Shown: in pieces, positions 24,571 to 36,290 of the stretch
Position numbering within the stretch: the first letter of the stretch is position 1
How the letters are laid out: the number at the start of each line of letters is the position of its first letter
Origin: Climacium dendroides
Lineage: Eukaryota > Streptophyta > Bryopsida > Hypnales > Climaciaceae
Direction: 5' to 3'
DNA length: 64,000 bases
NCBI GenBank assembly: GCA_950106755.1
Contig: OX467087.1
Location: forward strand, 13,644,047-13,708,046
Notes under the pieces: model-generated
Seen by the model: the letters and a program-made list of their open reading frames with translations, nothing else
Told to the model about the DNA's origin: nothing
Databases searched by the model: none
Translations under genes and position numbers: made by a program

Positions 24571-25567
24571 CCTACCAATAGCGTAATCATGTGCGCGGTT
24601 ATAGGGGGTCCTTGTTCTAACTAATTCTTCTGTGTTTGTATGGTTTCAAATTGTTCAGGAATGGTTGGCATTGCAATCAATTGGGATGTAGTGATTACCT
24701 GGGCTAGGAACTGGTTCAATACTCTGTTTCTTCAGCCTATAATAACAAGATTGCTTCATTTGTTAAGACTCCAGGAACTCGGAATCCTTCGCGGCTGCAG
24801 ATGAAGTGAACACAAACCGCTCCTCAATCCCGAATACTGAACACAAAAGTTCAAGTGACATAGAACTCAATGTAATCACAGTCACAGTGCTCTTATGATC
24901 TAAATCTATTTTCAAACAAACGTAGCAGAATGGATTGAACAGCAGTTGAAAATGAGAGACTTCAAGATTGAACCCCATCAACAAAGCGACAACAAATACT
25001 GCAAACACGGAAACCAATGAAACGAAATACTGACACTACATAGACAAATGCTTTCAGATAAACACAAAATCACAACAAACAGACATCAGCGTAGATAAAA
25101 GCAACCAAACTAAACTAAAGTGCAAGATGTGCATGGTCTTCGTGCAATTCTGGAAAACAACCGACTCGCAGAAGGATTCAAAACGCAGAGAAATGAAGAA
25201 CCTCGCAATGGGGACCTAAACCCTAAGTCCGCGGAGAACATACCTCCAAAATCTGCTCAAGGTTGTCCACCGCGCCGGGATTGAAGAAGAAAGTCCAAAT
25301 TTGAGCACCGGAAATGAAGAAGGTTGTCCAGACTCTGCTCCCACTGCTCCGCACAATGAGGGAAAACAATACTATTGACGAAAGTGCTAACTACAGAACT
25401 GCGCGGGGGAAAATCACAGTGACGAAATACCTACGCGGGGAGAGGCGCGATAGCGAGGACTAACGTGAGAAAACCCTGGGAACAGTGAAGAAGACCTACC
25501 GAACCTAAACCGAACCTAGATCCATCGAACCCAAGCCGAACCTAAGCCGAGTCTAAAGGAAGCATCA
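24571..25567 (-). other. Putative upstream region of the methyltransferase-like gene
   Basis: Moderately GC-rich, with no coding frame longer than 84 codons. The segment 25180-25500 has the look of a plant 5' leader or promoter read on the minus strand. CCGAACCTAA-type words repeat at 25498-25556. No TATA box could be assigned. Confidence 0.3.
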
Positions 25568-26414
25568 TCAAACTACTAAAATCATAAGTTCCTCTCTAAT
25601 GTCACAAATGCTATCATTAATAGTAGAGGCTTGTGCTTATTATGTTACGCATTCATTGTACCACATATTAGTGAAATTTTGATATATTTGAATAGAATGC
25701 ATGATAATGATTTCAATAAGTCTTCAATATAATTATTTTAAATATTTTGTGAAAATATTTTCAATCATGCATATATAGAAATCGTATTTTCACACAATGT
25801 GATATTACAAAAATAGTAGTTTGCAATCACTTATACAAAGGGTGATATTGTAGAAATAATTGAGTTGCTGCAATTAAGGTGATATTAAAGAGGATCCAGA
25901 GGATGATATTATAGAGGTACTAAATCCATTGCTTCTCTTGGCTTTACACTTCTTTGCACTTCTATAATTCTGTGCTTTCGTGAGCTTTGAGCTTTCATGA
26001 TTTCAATTTTCTATTGCTACTACCAAATGATTTTGAGAAATTCATTCAATTGAAGCAATTTGGGATTCCACAAAAATTAAGTTGCTCACAAAGGTTTTGA
26101 GATTTATAAGGGTTTTTTTTCAATTCTTCAATTTGGGTTGCCATTTTTTGTAACTATGGAATCAAATTTCTAATGCATTCTAATGTATGTGTATCTTTTT
26201 TAGTATTCATCATTGCATGTATTTCATTCAGCATTCATTAAATTTTCATTGTTTATTTCAGTATATGCTTTTTTATTAAAAAAATTATATGAAGATTTTA
26301 CTGATTTTTATCTGAAGATTTATTGAAATTCTTGCTTTGCATTCTATCTAATACATTAAAATTCTTATGAATTTCTAATGGTGAATGCATAGCATAGCAA
26401 GCGCCAACTGCTAG
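25568..26414 (+). mobile_element. Helitron-like non-autonomous element, copy A
   Basis: It begins TCAAACTACTAAAATC after A, and ends GCGCCAACTGCTAG before T. That fits the Helitron rule of 5' TC, 3' CTRR and insertion between A and T. It is AT-rich and non-coding. Inverted partners lie just inside the ends (GCTTGTGCTTATTATG near the left, AGCATAGCAAGCGC near the right), unlike canonical Helitrons and reminiscent of Helitron2/Helentron termini. Its 3' CTAG is joined directly to the 5' TCATACTA of copy B. Confidence 0.65.
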
Positions 26415-27270
26415 TCATACTATTAAAATTAGAACTCCCTCTGTAATAGCACAAATGCTACCATTCATACTTAGGGGTTCGTGCTTGCTATGCTACGCAT
26501 TCATTGTACCACATATTAGTAAATGTTTGATATATTTCAATAGAATGCATGATAATGATTTTGATAAGTCTTTAAATTAATTATTTTAAATAGTTTATAA
26601 AAATATTTTCAATCAGGCATACATAGAAATCATATTTTCACACAATGTCATATTACTGAAATTGAATAGCACTTCACAACCACCTCTAGTATCCCTTTTT
26701 ACCAAGGGTGATATTATAGAAATTATATAGTCGTTGCATTTGAGGGGATATTAAAGAGGATCCAGAGGATGATATTATAGAGGTAGCAAATGCGTTGCTT
26801 CACTTGGCTTGAAACTTCTTTGCACTTCTATGATTTTGGGCTTTCGTGAGCTTTGAGCTTTCATGATTTCAATTTTCTATCACGACTACCAAATGATTTT
26901 GAAAAATTGATTCAATTGAAGAAATTTGGGATTCAACAAAAATTTAATTGTTCACAAAGGTTTTGAGATTTATTAGTTTTTCTTTTCAATTCTTCAATTT
27001 GAATTGCAATTTTCTGTAACAATGGAGTCAAATTCCTAATCTATGTGTATCTTTTATAGTATTTACCATTGCATATGCTTCATTCCTCATTCAATAAATT
27101 TCTATGCTACTTTTCTATATATGCTTACTTAGAACAAAAATTATACAAAGATTTTAGGCATTTTTATTTGAAGATTTATTGAAATATTTGGTCTACATTC
27201 TATCTAATACATAAAAATTCTTATGAAATTTTTATGGTGAATGCATAGCATAGCAAGCGCCAACCGCTAG
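26415..27270 (+). mobile_element. Helitron-like non-autonomous element, copy B, head-to-tail with A
   Basis: It begins TCATACTATTAAAATT and ends GCGCCAACCGCTAG, followed by T. At 856 bp it is collinear with copy A along its length at roughly 85-90% by eye. No base separates the two copies. Confidence 0.65.
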
Positions 27271-28213
27271 TCCAGTACTGCAACGATTCTTTTCCAAGTT
27301 TGCATTTCTTATACATGTAATCATATTAGCAATAGTATCGTTACTCATGAAAACTCCTTTTTACTATTAATATAAATAAGATTTTTAATAAGTTAAAAGC
27401 TTCTAAGACATAAAAATAATTTTAATTTAAAAAAAAAAGAATTTGCTAATTTGCTAATCTGCGAACTTAATGTTTTTGCATAGTTCATTGCAACAATATA
27501 AATTTGTTGGGTCAACACTACAATAAAGCATCTAACGACCAAAAAGAACTATGGAGGACTTTGGAGATTTAGGGTTACCTCATGTGATTTGAATTTCGAA
27601 CATGATTTTATGAAATAGTTTGGAGATACTTCAACAAATGAGCTATCAAAGAATGTAATATTCATTTTAATAATTGTCCTAAAATATAAGTTATGCCACT
27701 ACAAGTCCCCCCAAAATGCAAGAAGTGATAGAAGAAGGTATTTTGAAGACAATGTAAGCATCTCTTGCACAAAAGTACATACTTGAACATCTCCTACAAT
27801 GTAAAACACAAGAGCATTAGAAAGATTCTGAATGCTTGGAAGAAGTTCCACATACCATACTAATCTCATCAACTGTTCACTTTTAATGAGCAACACACAG
27901 ATAATGTTGTACTTTAAATGTTTGATAAAAATTAGTTCTGCATGTAAAGTCTTTGGGGGGATCTACTAATGATTCAATTGAACATGTTGAATAGAAATGT
28001 CATGTTCTCCTGATGTGGCCTACAAAAAGATAAATCCCAAGGTAACAAAGTGACTCCAGTTTATCCAAAAAGTAAGAAAGCTACTTGTTAGAAAAACTTG
28101 TACAAAATAAAGAAACAAAACATAACGTCTTTTTCTAATGAAACTACTCCCGGTACTATGGTACTTAGCAAAAATTCATTATGTACATACAACAAGTAAG
28201 TAGAAGTCTTCCT
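27271..28213. other. AT-rich downstream flank of the small spliced gene
   Basis: No gene or repeat was recognised apart from short AT-rich runs. It includes the presumed 3' untranslated region of the gene ending at 28214. Confidence 0.3.
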
Positions 28214-29455
28214 TCAACGATAGTGGCGACGGGACGCTCGACGCTCAGGTGTGAAGTTATCCAAATTTGCTTGTGCTTGATTGAGCCGGGCACGAAATTC
28301 ATCAAAAATATCCGTTCTAAAGTGAATTGTTTGAGACTCCCTATGCAAATGTTCAGTCCCGTACTTGTCATCCTAAACAATGAAGTACCAATAAGACATA
28401 TTTCAATGAGAAATCTTTTATAAATCCTTCAAAATTCAAAAAATCACAACATTACCCAAGAAATTGACATCATCAAAAATTCAATATCATGAAAAAAAAA
28501 TCAAAGAATGAAGAGATATCGAAGGGCATCATTTTTTCCTTTGCTATTGGAAGGTCAAAAGCAATCTATATTACAAACCTCAATGAGTTGTAGAAGCAAG
28601 GAACCATTCTTGGATGCGGCGAGCTCATCCTCATCATCGAATTCCTCCATGAGAGCCCTACATGCCATGTGAATCAAGACATATTATCATATAAAAAATT
28701 AACATGTCCAAGTACGTACATACTGAAATCTCAAAAACCAAGCAAAACCTTTGCAAACCTAAACAATTATCAACAAATGAACTAAAACAGAAACAATGCT
28801 AACAAGAATTGAGCATCAAAATCAATCAAGAAATGTTAATATATAGTATAGCATGTTGTACTTGACAACCAAAAAAACTCACCGAAGGTTTGTGCAATCC
28901 TTGTTGTGACGCACATGGACATACTCCTCCATCATGGCCCACACATCTCGAATTGCAGCATCAAATTGTGCTCCCCAAGGAACTTCAAGTGTGCCCTGCA
29001 ATGCACACATAACATGACCTGCAACAAGAAACCAACAAAGATTGCACTAAGGAACAACCATGCATGTGATACCTACATATTATCCAAAACTTAGAGTTTT
29101 GCATATGCTTTTGAAGTACACAATTCTACAAATGGAAGAAGGAAAACATAACCCATGTAGTATTTACCCATCTCGGTGTCTTGGAACATCTCCTTAGACG
29201 TCTCGCAGTGAGAATAATGGGCAAAGCAATATAGCTTGTAGCCTTGCCAAAAATCGCAAGCCCTATTTCAAGCAATTTTGAATCAATTTCAATGAAGCAA
29301 TCATAAGTATGGTAGAAAATCATGCAACAGCTGCAAACGCAGAAAGCCCAAAAAACATGTGTAGAAAAAGAAGGAGTCACTTATCCAAAGTCCTCATTGT
29401 CCAAAAGAACTCTAAGCTGCTCGGAGCACTTACTGAAGTTTGCAGCGCCAGCCAT
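28214..29455 (-). CDS. Unrecognised five-exon gene, about 179 aa
   Basis: Exons on the minus strand are 29455-29385, 29262-29168, 29018-28883, 28657-28579 and 28372-28214 (stop TGA). Phases match at every junction. Introns 2 to 4 have GT-AG borders; intron 1 would need an AT donor (ATAAGT) with an AG acceptor. The ATG lies in a good context (TCAATGGC). The product starts MAGAANFSKCSEQL, includes ACDFWQGYKLYCFAHYSHC and HVMCALQGTLEVPWGAQFD, then an acidic stretch EEFDDEDELAA, and ends basic (TPERRASRRHYR). I do not recognise the family. It sits between the Helitron-like pair and the DUF7869-like gene, so it may be captured host sequence. Frame-consistent exons argue that it is a genuine gene. 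Confidence 0.65.
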
Positions 29456-31200
29456 TGAATCTGTTTAGAACCAAAAGTGCCCTACAATGAAACACATCAA
29501 CCCTACTAACAGGTAGAGAGTGAAGATGAGGCGATCCTTCCACCAAATCCTTCAGCCCTAGAATGAAGAGATGCAAAATTGTTATTCTATTACAATCAAC
29601 AATCCTTATCTTTCAATTTGCAACATCTTGCTAAAAATCACTGGTGCATGCATTTTCTTAGTTTCCACATCTTTGTTTCTTGCTAAAAAACATGATTTAG
29701 AAAGAATATAGACCATGAAGAACAATGAAAAAGACAGATGAGCCCTTACAAGGGCTCTTTTATAGCATACAATCTCACAAGAATGAAAAAGAAAAAGTCT
29801 TAAGAAAATATAAATCTCTTCTACATGTGCTAATAAATACAAAATGAGAACTTGAAGGCTACTGAGAAGTTGCAAATGAGAAGCATTCCCAATGGAATCT
29901 CAAAACCACTTCCAAGTGGGTTCATTGACATTGGAAATTGACTACATTGGAAACTTTTCCGCAAACCTTAAACAAAATCAAGAAACCTTTCTTTCTTCTC
30001 TACCACTTAGAATTCCAGTATTTCCATTCCCAAACTCGAAATGAAGAAATCTCAAGCTATTATAGAAGATGTAGCGAAGTGGTGATGGTGGCAAATGAAG
30101 CCACGATGAAAGCCAGAACAACTATTCTTTGGAGTTCAACCCCAAAAAAAATTGCTGAGGATTATGGAAATTCAAGAGTGGCGGTGAACAAACCTTCTTG
30201 AAGTACGTGCGATTGTAATCTCCACATGCAATGTCCTCTGCTCTCACCCTTTTGCTATAAAACTTGCTGGAGCGTTGTCGACTCCCTTCACCGGATGCAA
30301 ATGACTTTGGGAAAGCAGTTGGGATTGTGCAAAAATATCTTGTACCCTCCGGATGTAAAAACCATGCGATCGAGAACTGGTTCTGACAACACACTGAATA
30401 ACCTAGCGTAGTGACTGGCGTAGAAAGTACGCGTGACAGAGATGTCCGAATTTTTCAATTTTATTTATTTTTTTGTCGAAAACCAACGTGGCCCTACGCT
30501 GGCGACGTGGCAGCCGCCATATGCGGCTGCCGCATTGAAGTACAGCCTCAGAATACAAAACCGAAACCGGCTTCTGTCATTCTTCTTTCGTCATCTGCAA
30601 TTGTGTATGTCGATATTAGAGCGCGTACCGTTTTCTCCTCTTCTGTCGACGTTGTGCAACACGTTGTCGACCGTTGGAGGCCATCTTTGTTGCTGAGAAG
30701 CGCCAATGACGTCGTACGTCCTCATTTCAGATTCGATGAACTATTTATCCCTTGTTTCTCTTCTCTCGGTTCATAGGATTGTTTTTTGTCTCTAAGAACT
30801 CAATTTCAACGGATTTCAACAAATTTCATGTTTTGCTTCAATTTTTTCGCATCTGTAGTACTGCCTGAGCCACATTCCTAGAATCTCACACTAGCAACAG
30901 GCGAGTCGTGTCTTCGCGTTAGATAAAATGCTGCATTTGTTGAAATGCGAATTTTAGAACTGTGCTCATTGTAGTTTGTGTGAATTGTAAACTCGAAATG
31001 CTTTGTCATTCGGTTCCGAATAGTTATTCACATTCTCGTAGACAATCAATTATCCACAGTGCTGTGGTATTTCAGAGTCATGATTTATACAATGTTGATA
31101 TACCTTAGCATTATCATCTATTACATGAGACAAAGTTCAGATGGCATTCTGTCCAGATTAATTTATGATAATTAGTGTCACCCGAAATTAGTGTTACTCA
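29456..31200. other. Region between divergent genes
   Basis: It lies upstream of the minus-strand small gene and of the plus-strand DUF7869-like gene. The part at 30420-30780 is GC-richer and contains a 9-bp-arm palindrome (30509-30531, GGCAGCCGC...GCGGCTGCC). Several overlapping open frames of about 90-120 codons lack recognisable domains. Promoters probably lie here, but none can be placed. Confidence 0.35.
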
Positions 31201-31475
31201 GTTCAGGGCGGTCTCTCTGAACTGAACGTGGGGTGACGATTGGGAAGCAATATGACACTCCGTTCAGTTCAGAGCGGTCGCTCTAAACTGAACGTGAGGT
31301 GACGGAGACGAAAGCTATCCTCCGTTCGGTTCAGAGCGACCGCTCTGAACTGAACGTGAGGTGATGGAGACGAAAGCTATCCTCCGTTCAGTTTAGAGAG
31401 GTCGCTCTGAACTGCACGTCAAGTGACCGAGGCGAAGGCTATCCTCCGTTCAGTTCAGAGCGGCCGCTCTGAACT
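31201..31475 (+). repeat. 62-bp tandem array built on the palindromic motif
   Basis: Five units begin at 31201, 31267, 31329, 31391 and 31453. Each opens with a variant of GTTCAGAGCGGTCGCTCTGA, followed by ACTGAACGTGAGGTGACGGA and a spacer ending CCTCCGTT. The motif is the same as in the array at 23090-24570, which ties the two gene sets together. More single copies follow at about 31749 and 31936. Confidence 0.9.
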
Positions 31476-31652
31476 GAACAGAGGGTGACAAATCATGAGC
31501 GCTAGGAACGGAGGGTGACGGAGCTCTGTGATCCTCCCTACAGTTCAGAGAGGCCTCTTTGAGCTTCAGGGAGGATCACAAAGCTCCGTCACCCTCCGTT
31601 CCTAGCGCTCATGATTTGTCACCCTCTGTTCAGTTCAGAGTGGCCGTTCTGA
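31454..31652. repeat. Near-perfect 199-bp palindrome
   Basis: The two halves are inverted copies with only a handful of mismatches, centred on AGGCCT near 31551-31556. The arms include AGGGTGACAAATCATGAGCG and its mirror. Each outer end and the centre coincide with a copy of the 24-bp motif. Such a sequence can extrude as a cruciform or give a long hairpin RNA. Confidence 0.9.
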
Positions 31653-32415
31653 TCTATGTTTTGCATGCGCATTATTTAGATCCTAGTCCTCCGTTTTCCC
31701 AATTAGGCGCGATCACGTGGATAAATTACGCATGCATCCTGTTCCTCGCAGTTCAGAGCGGCTGTTCTAAACTGTTATTCAGTGGAGCTCTTTCTTGGAG
31801 ACTCTGGACTGATCAGCATTCATTGTAGGAACAAGTTCTTCTTTGTAATTCTTTACATTGTGTTGTCTATCCTTTGGCGCGCTTCCTCTATACTGGGTGT
31901 GGAACAATATCTGTGAGAAGTGTAACTCTTCCACGCAGTTCAGAGTGGCTCAGTGAACAGTCCTTGGGGGAATTTGTGCGTAGACTTCCAGTCTCCTCAG
32001 ACTTAGACTGTTCGGTCCATACTCATGTGCGGTTGATTGTCTTTCTTAGACATAGTGGCATTGCACTGCTGAATGGGGTCCACGGTAGTTGACGTTCTAT
32101 GGGAACTATTAGTTTCAGACTTCACTGCATTCTATACCAAACCTCACAGCAAGTGGGCGGGTTCGAGACAAATGCTACACTATTTCATACTGTATTTGAT
32201 TATGTAATGATGTCCTCATATTCCCCACTTTCGCCACTCGCCTAGTTGTCATTGCTTCTAATACTTTTTATTTTACTGCTGTCAGGCGTGTTAGCCCTTG
32301 TGGGCTGAACGAAGAGGATGTATATGCTACCAATTCTTTCAAGTGTCACTCTCATGCTTCCTACGAGGCCGCTATTTTCTATCATTAGAAAACACTTACG
32401 ATTTTAACGTCTCCT

Positions 32416-35400
32416 ATGTTTTCTTCGGACGACTCTGATGGTGATGAGGTATTGTATATAACTTTCTATTCTCGTCAGTTTTCACGTTTCTTATTGTACA
32501 TTGCGTTCCTTTGTCGTTGATGTCGTGTCAATTCTTCATCGTTCGGTGTGCAGGGGTTTGCAGAATGTCAGGAAGAGGACGTGGACTTGGAAGCATATGC
32601 CGAGGCAAACGTAGACAATAGTCCCATCCCAGATTGCGAGGGCATTGATCGAGACGGATGGTTTGGGAAGGCATTGCTCGCAAAACATGCGGACGGCTCC
32701 GACTTTGCGGAAGTCATCATCATCAATGCCAATCCCAACGCTTGCATTGATGGACAAAGCAGGCTGGGGATGGATGACGTTGGCATTGTTGTCTTGGACG
32801 TGTACAACAGGGACCCCAACGTCAGAGACATGTGCTTGCGCTGGCCTATGCGGCAGGTGTTTCACCACGGCGAAAATGGGTACGTCAGTGTTTACGATCA
32901 CGCTCGCAAGCGAGAAGCTCTGGATAAAGAAATGGAAGGGAGTAGAAAACATGGGGGCGTGCGACGGTATCGTTATGATAGGAGAGCTCGAGCTGTCGCT
33001 TTACTAGATAAGAAGACGAAGATGGTATCACATGAATCCATTGCAGAGGTCTTCACACAAATCTGCTGCGATAATGAATGCACTCGTAAGTTCCGTCCTT
33101 CCACCATCCGTGTGCTTCGCACGGAAATGCACCTACAGACATTTCAAGTGAAATCTAGCAAAAATTTGGATGTTCATAGGACAATGCACAAAGCGGTTCC
33201 GAGGGGGAGGCAAGTTGTCACCTTAGAAGGCATAGACGTCTATCCACGTGCTTGGAAGATTCTTCACAACATCCCCCTCCGCACATTCGAAAGATACAGG
33301 GCCAAGGCCAAGGCTGGCGTCAAAGGCGCTCCACACGGGAACTCCAATCGAAAAAAGACAAGGACTGCCACTGTTCAAGGCATCGAGACTTTGCGCTCAT
33401 TATTGGAGGCAATGGCCGACCACATGCCCCATTTGTCTCGCACCTTGCCCACTAGTGAAAAGGTTTGCCTCAAAGTTCTTCCGACCGGTACCGAATGGAG
33501 GCAATTACTAGCCACCGTGAACAAGGTACAGCTCGCAATGTCACCTATGGCATTCATATGAAAAGGACATGGTCGAATTGTCACATCGACCACAATAGCT
33601 CATAGAGTCCTCCAACATCCAATGAAGTGCTTGTTGAATACGCAGACTGAGTGCGCGTGTTTCTATTGTTTGTAGGCCAATGAAGAACTCGGGCTATCGA
33701 CACTCTCGCAATCATGTTTTAGTAAAATTCGAACAAAATATTTTGCTGAGTACGTCGTGAAGGGAAGGGGAGATTCCTTCGCAAGATGTAGCATTTGTGA
33801 CAATCTAAAGCAACTACGAGCTTCTTTTGCTCCTGGATCGGAGGACTATCAACGAATCCAAAGGCGCTTCGAGAAGCACTTGTTTCTACAAGAAACTTGT
33901 CGACATGCCTACTACCATAGTAGATGGTTATCCAAATTACGGCCTATGCAACTTTTATCTATCATGCACGACAAAATGGATCATTCAAAAACAGCATGTC
34001 CTGCATTGGCAAGGAAAACAAAAGCCCTAGATGGGTTCATGAAGTTGCCCGTGAAGGTATTAGGGATTTTTGCACATGGACACGGGAATGGCAAATATGC
34101 ACATTACAATTTGGACGTGTTTCCCAGCGACAGCAACTTTACAGTGGGATCCATCGCCAAATTGTTACGAGATTTAAAAGGGCCCCCCGCAATGTCTTCA
34201 TGGACGTTGTTCGAAGGAGCCGGAAGCACGGAACTATATCGAGCGTTGCTGCAAGGTAGCGAGATCTATGTTGATTCTTTGGGAGCTGTTCTTCCTCAAC
34301 CTATTGAGGTTCAACCATTGCCACCGGTGCTACACGTTCAGATGGACAACTCTTGGAGGGAAAACAAAAACAGGTATGTCTTCTGTTTTTGGTCCTTGTT
34401 GGTGGCAAGACGCATTGTGAAAGAAGTGGTGGTATCCTTCATGATAGTGGGTCACACCCATGATGACATGGATGCATCATTTGGGCGATGGAGCATGCAA
34501 CTCCGCAAGAAAGACCATCCCACCCTACCATCATTGATGCAATCCTACATGGAAATGGAACAAGGTCCGTTCATTCCACATCTAATTGAAGAAGTGCCCG
34601 ACTTCAAGGCCTATGTCAAACCTTATATTGGGATGCACAATAAACAATTGGTGGGCCACTCTCATGGGAGACAGTACAAATTCTTCATGGATGACAACGG
34701 ATGGCCTATCATGCAATACAAATTGGCGTGTACAGACATTCCATGGTTGCCTGAAGGGGGATTGAAGCTATGGAAGGAAGATATCGACCATAGACCTATA
34801 CTTCCTCAAGGTGATCCACCGCGCGTGACCCCCAAGAAGATGACAAACGAAGCTGAGATTTTGCGTGGACTTGATGGATACATCCAACATTGGAAAGACA
34901 TATCCGAAGAAGATGGGACGGTGGAGTACAAAACCCACATGTCAAATTTGGTCACGTATTGGACCCGCGTGAGAAATGCCATGCTGGATGGAGGCGAAGA
35001 AGACTCCCCCCAATCTAATGAATTGCAGCAAGGATTTTGGCCTCAGACTCGACAACCCGAAGATCTTATGACAGATTTCATGCAAGATGGAAGGACACGT
35101 CAAGAGTTGGAGGCCGAAGATCCTTACATTGGTACTCTAGAGGGAAGGCCCCCACCAGCATACAATGTAGTCACTGATGTTCGTGAGGGATTCTACCTCT
35201 TTGTGAGGCCAGGATTGGATTGTCTTGAGCCCGTATGGCTCGGAAGGGCAGTAGAAAATCCACAATTTGATCCCACGGCCATTCACTTTCGCGAAGTCTT
35301 AGTGCAATGGTACACCCCATGTGGAACATCCAAAGATGTGCAACGGTTGTATGCGGGGTGGGACACAAAGCCTAATTTTAGATGGAAGATTGACCGAACG

Positions 35401-35448
35401 GCCGACAAAGTTGACTATGTTTCCACAGATAGTATCATGGCATCATAG
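32416..35448 (+). CDS. DUF7869-like protein, candidate transposase (about 925 aa), three exons
   Basis: Exons are 32416-32448 (MFSSDDSDGDE), 32554-33525 and 33676-35448. Both introns are GT-AG in phase 0, and no stop or frameshift interrupts the joined frame. The N-terminal half has an acidic start and a Cys-containing segment, then PRAWKILHNIP and a basic HGNSNRKKTRTATVQ. The C-terminal half begins ANEELGLSTLSQSCFSKIRT, followed by ARCSICDNL (a CxxC pair), LSIMHDKMDHSKTA, AHGHGNGKYAHYN, HVQMDNSWRENKNRYVF and FMIVGHTHDDMDASFG. These Asp/His blocks resemble the conserved core of DUF7869-type proteins and could form an RNase H-like active site. The family name is from recall and the nuclease role is inference. 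Upstream lies the palindromic array. The gene is intact while its minus-strand neighbour is decayed. Confidence 0.8.
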
Positions 35449-36182
35449 AAACCAAAGAAGAACGATGGAAATAGTTTCATTGCTCTTCGTCAACAAGTGC
35501 AGTTTGCAGTGGATCATTTACGTCAAATTGTTGAAGAAGAACAAGGTTGGTGAATATGAAGTCCTGGGAGACGACTATTCCAACAGTCATATTTCATGCT
35601 TGCGATGCCCCTTTGTATTGTAGAAGGTGGACCTTCACATATTATGCAACAGGTAGTGATAGTTTTTCTCATCCGATGACATTGCAACGGATTGTACAAT
35701 TTTGAATAGACTGTAGGCATCATAGGTTGTCTGGTCCTCGATCTTTGTATGCAATCTCCATTTTGTTCAATCTGAAATACAAGTTTTTGCCCTTCTGTTT
35801 TGCATCCATTCCAACAAGACGTATTTTAGATACCAACTTCACTGACCACGCACTCATGAACGATGCAAACCTAAACAAGTACCCAAACTTGTGCCCATCA
35901 TGATGATGAACACAAATATCCCCCCCCCTTCAATGGGCAATGACCCCCATGTTAAGCACTAACAACTCCATGACAAGATTTCCACGTTCTACCTATTAGT
36001 CTACCAAGACTTTCACTAACAACATCTATAGTCATTGTCTTTCGCACAAGTCCTGTATAGAAATCCTAAGGATTTGCACTCGTATGCAAGGGGCCCATTT
36101 GCCACTCACTAGCGCTACGCCCAACGACTAGTACATAGCACAATACAAAGGCAACTTAATGGTCGCTCATGTCAACATGGGA
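35449..36182 (+). other. 3' flank of the DUF7869-like gene
   Basis: No further coding frame was seen. Short low-complexity C runs occur near 35921. It leads into the duplicated right terminus. Confidence 0.4.
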
Positions 36183-36290
36183 CATGGAATACCGCCATTT
36201 TAACGAAATTGCCGACAAAGCAAAATCACCTCAACGCTTCTCATGTCAAAATGGCACATGGAATACCGCCATTTTAACGAAATTGCCCAT
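36167..36290 (-). repeat. Right terminus of giant element with tandem duplication
   Basis: The terminal word CGCCATTTTAACGAAATTGC occurs twice in the same orientation, at 36193 and 36267, 74 bp apart. Each is preceded by CATGGAATAC. The outer copy reads on to GCCCAT and is followed by AGAC. The inner copy is a subterminal repeat or an older end. Confidence 0.75.

Larger units (their letters stand above)
12161..36290. mobile_element. Candidate giant DNA transposon, 24,130 bp
   Basis: The ends are perfect 24-bp inverted repeats (12161-12184 and 36267-36290) starting ATGGGCAATTTCGTTAAAAT. Seven further matching bases after two mismatches extend the TIR to 33 bp. Both ends are flanked by AGAC (12157-12160 and 36291-36294), a 4-bp target duplication. 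An alternative parse starts the TIR at GGG with a 2-bp AT duplication. Inside are a DUF7869-like gene, a methyltransferase-like gene, an FCP1-like gene, a small five-exon gene, palindromic arrays, and nested Helitron-like and CACTA-type insertions. No tandem sHSP-unit homology was seen inside apart from a dispersed AT-rich repeat. The boundaries rest on TIR plus TSD only. The alternative is that the two tips belong to separate short elements of one family. Confidence 0.55.

Noticed and set aside
23749..24624. Short frames encoding VQSDRSKP-like repeats
   Set aside because: They arise from the palindromic DNA repeat read in different frames and on both strands; no continuous gene is present.
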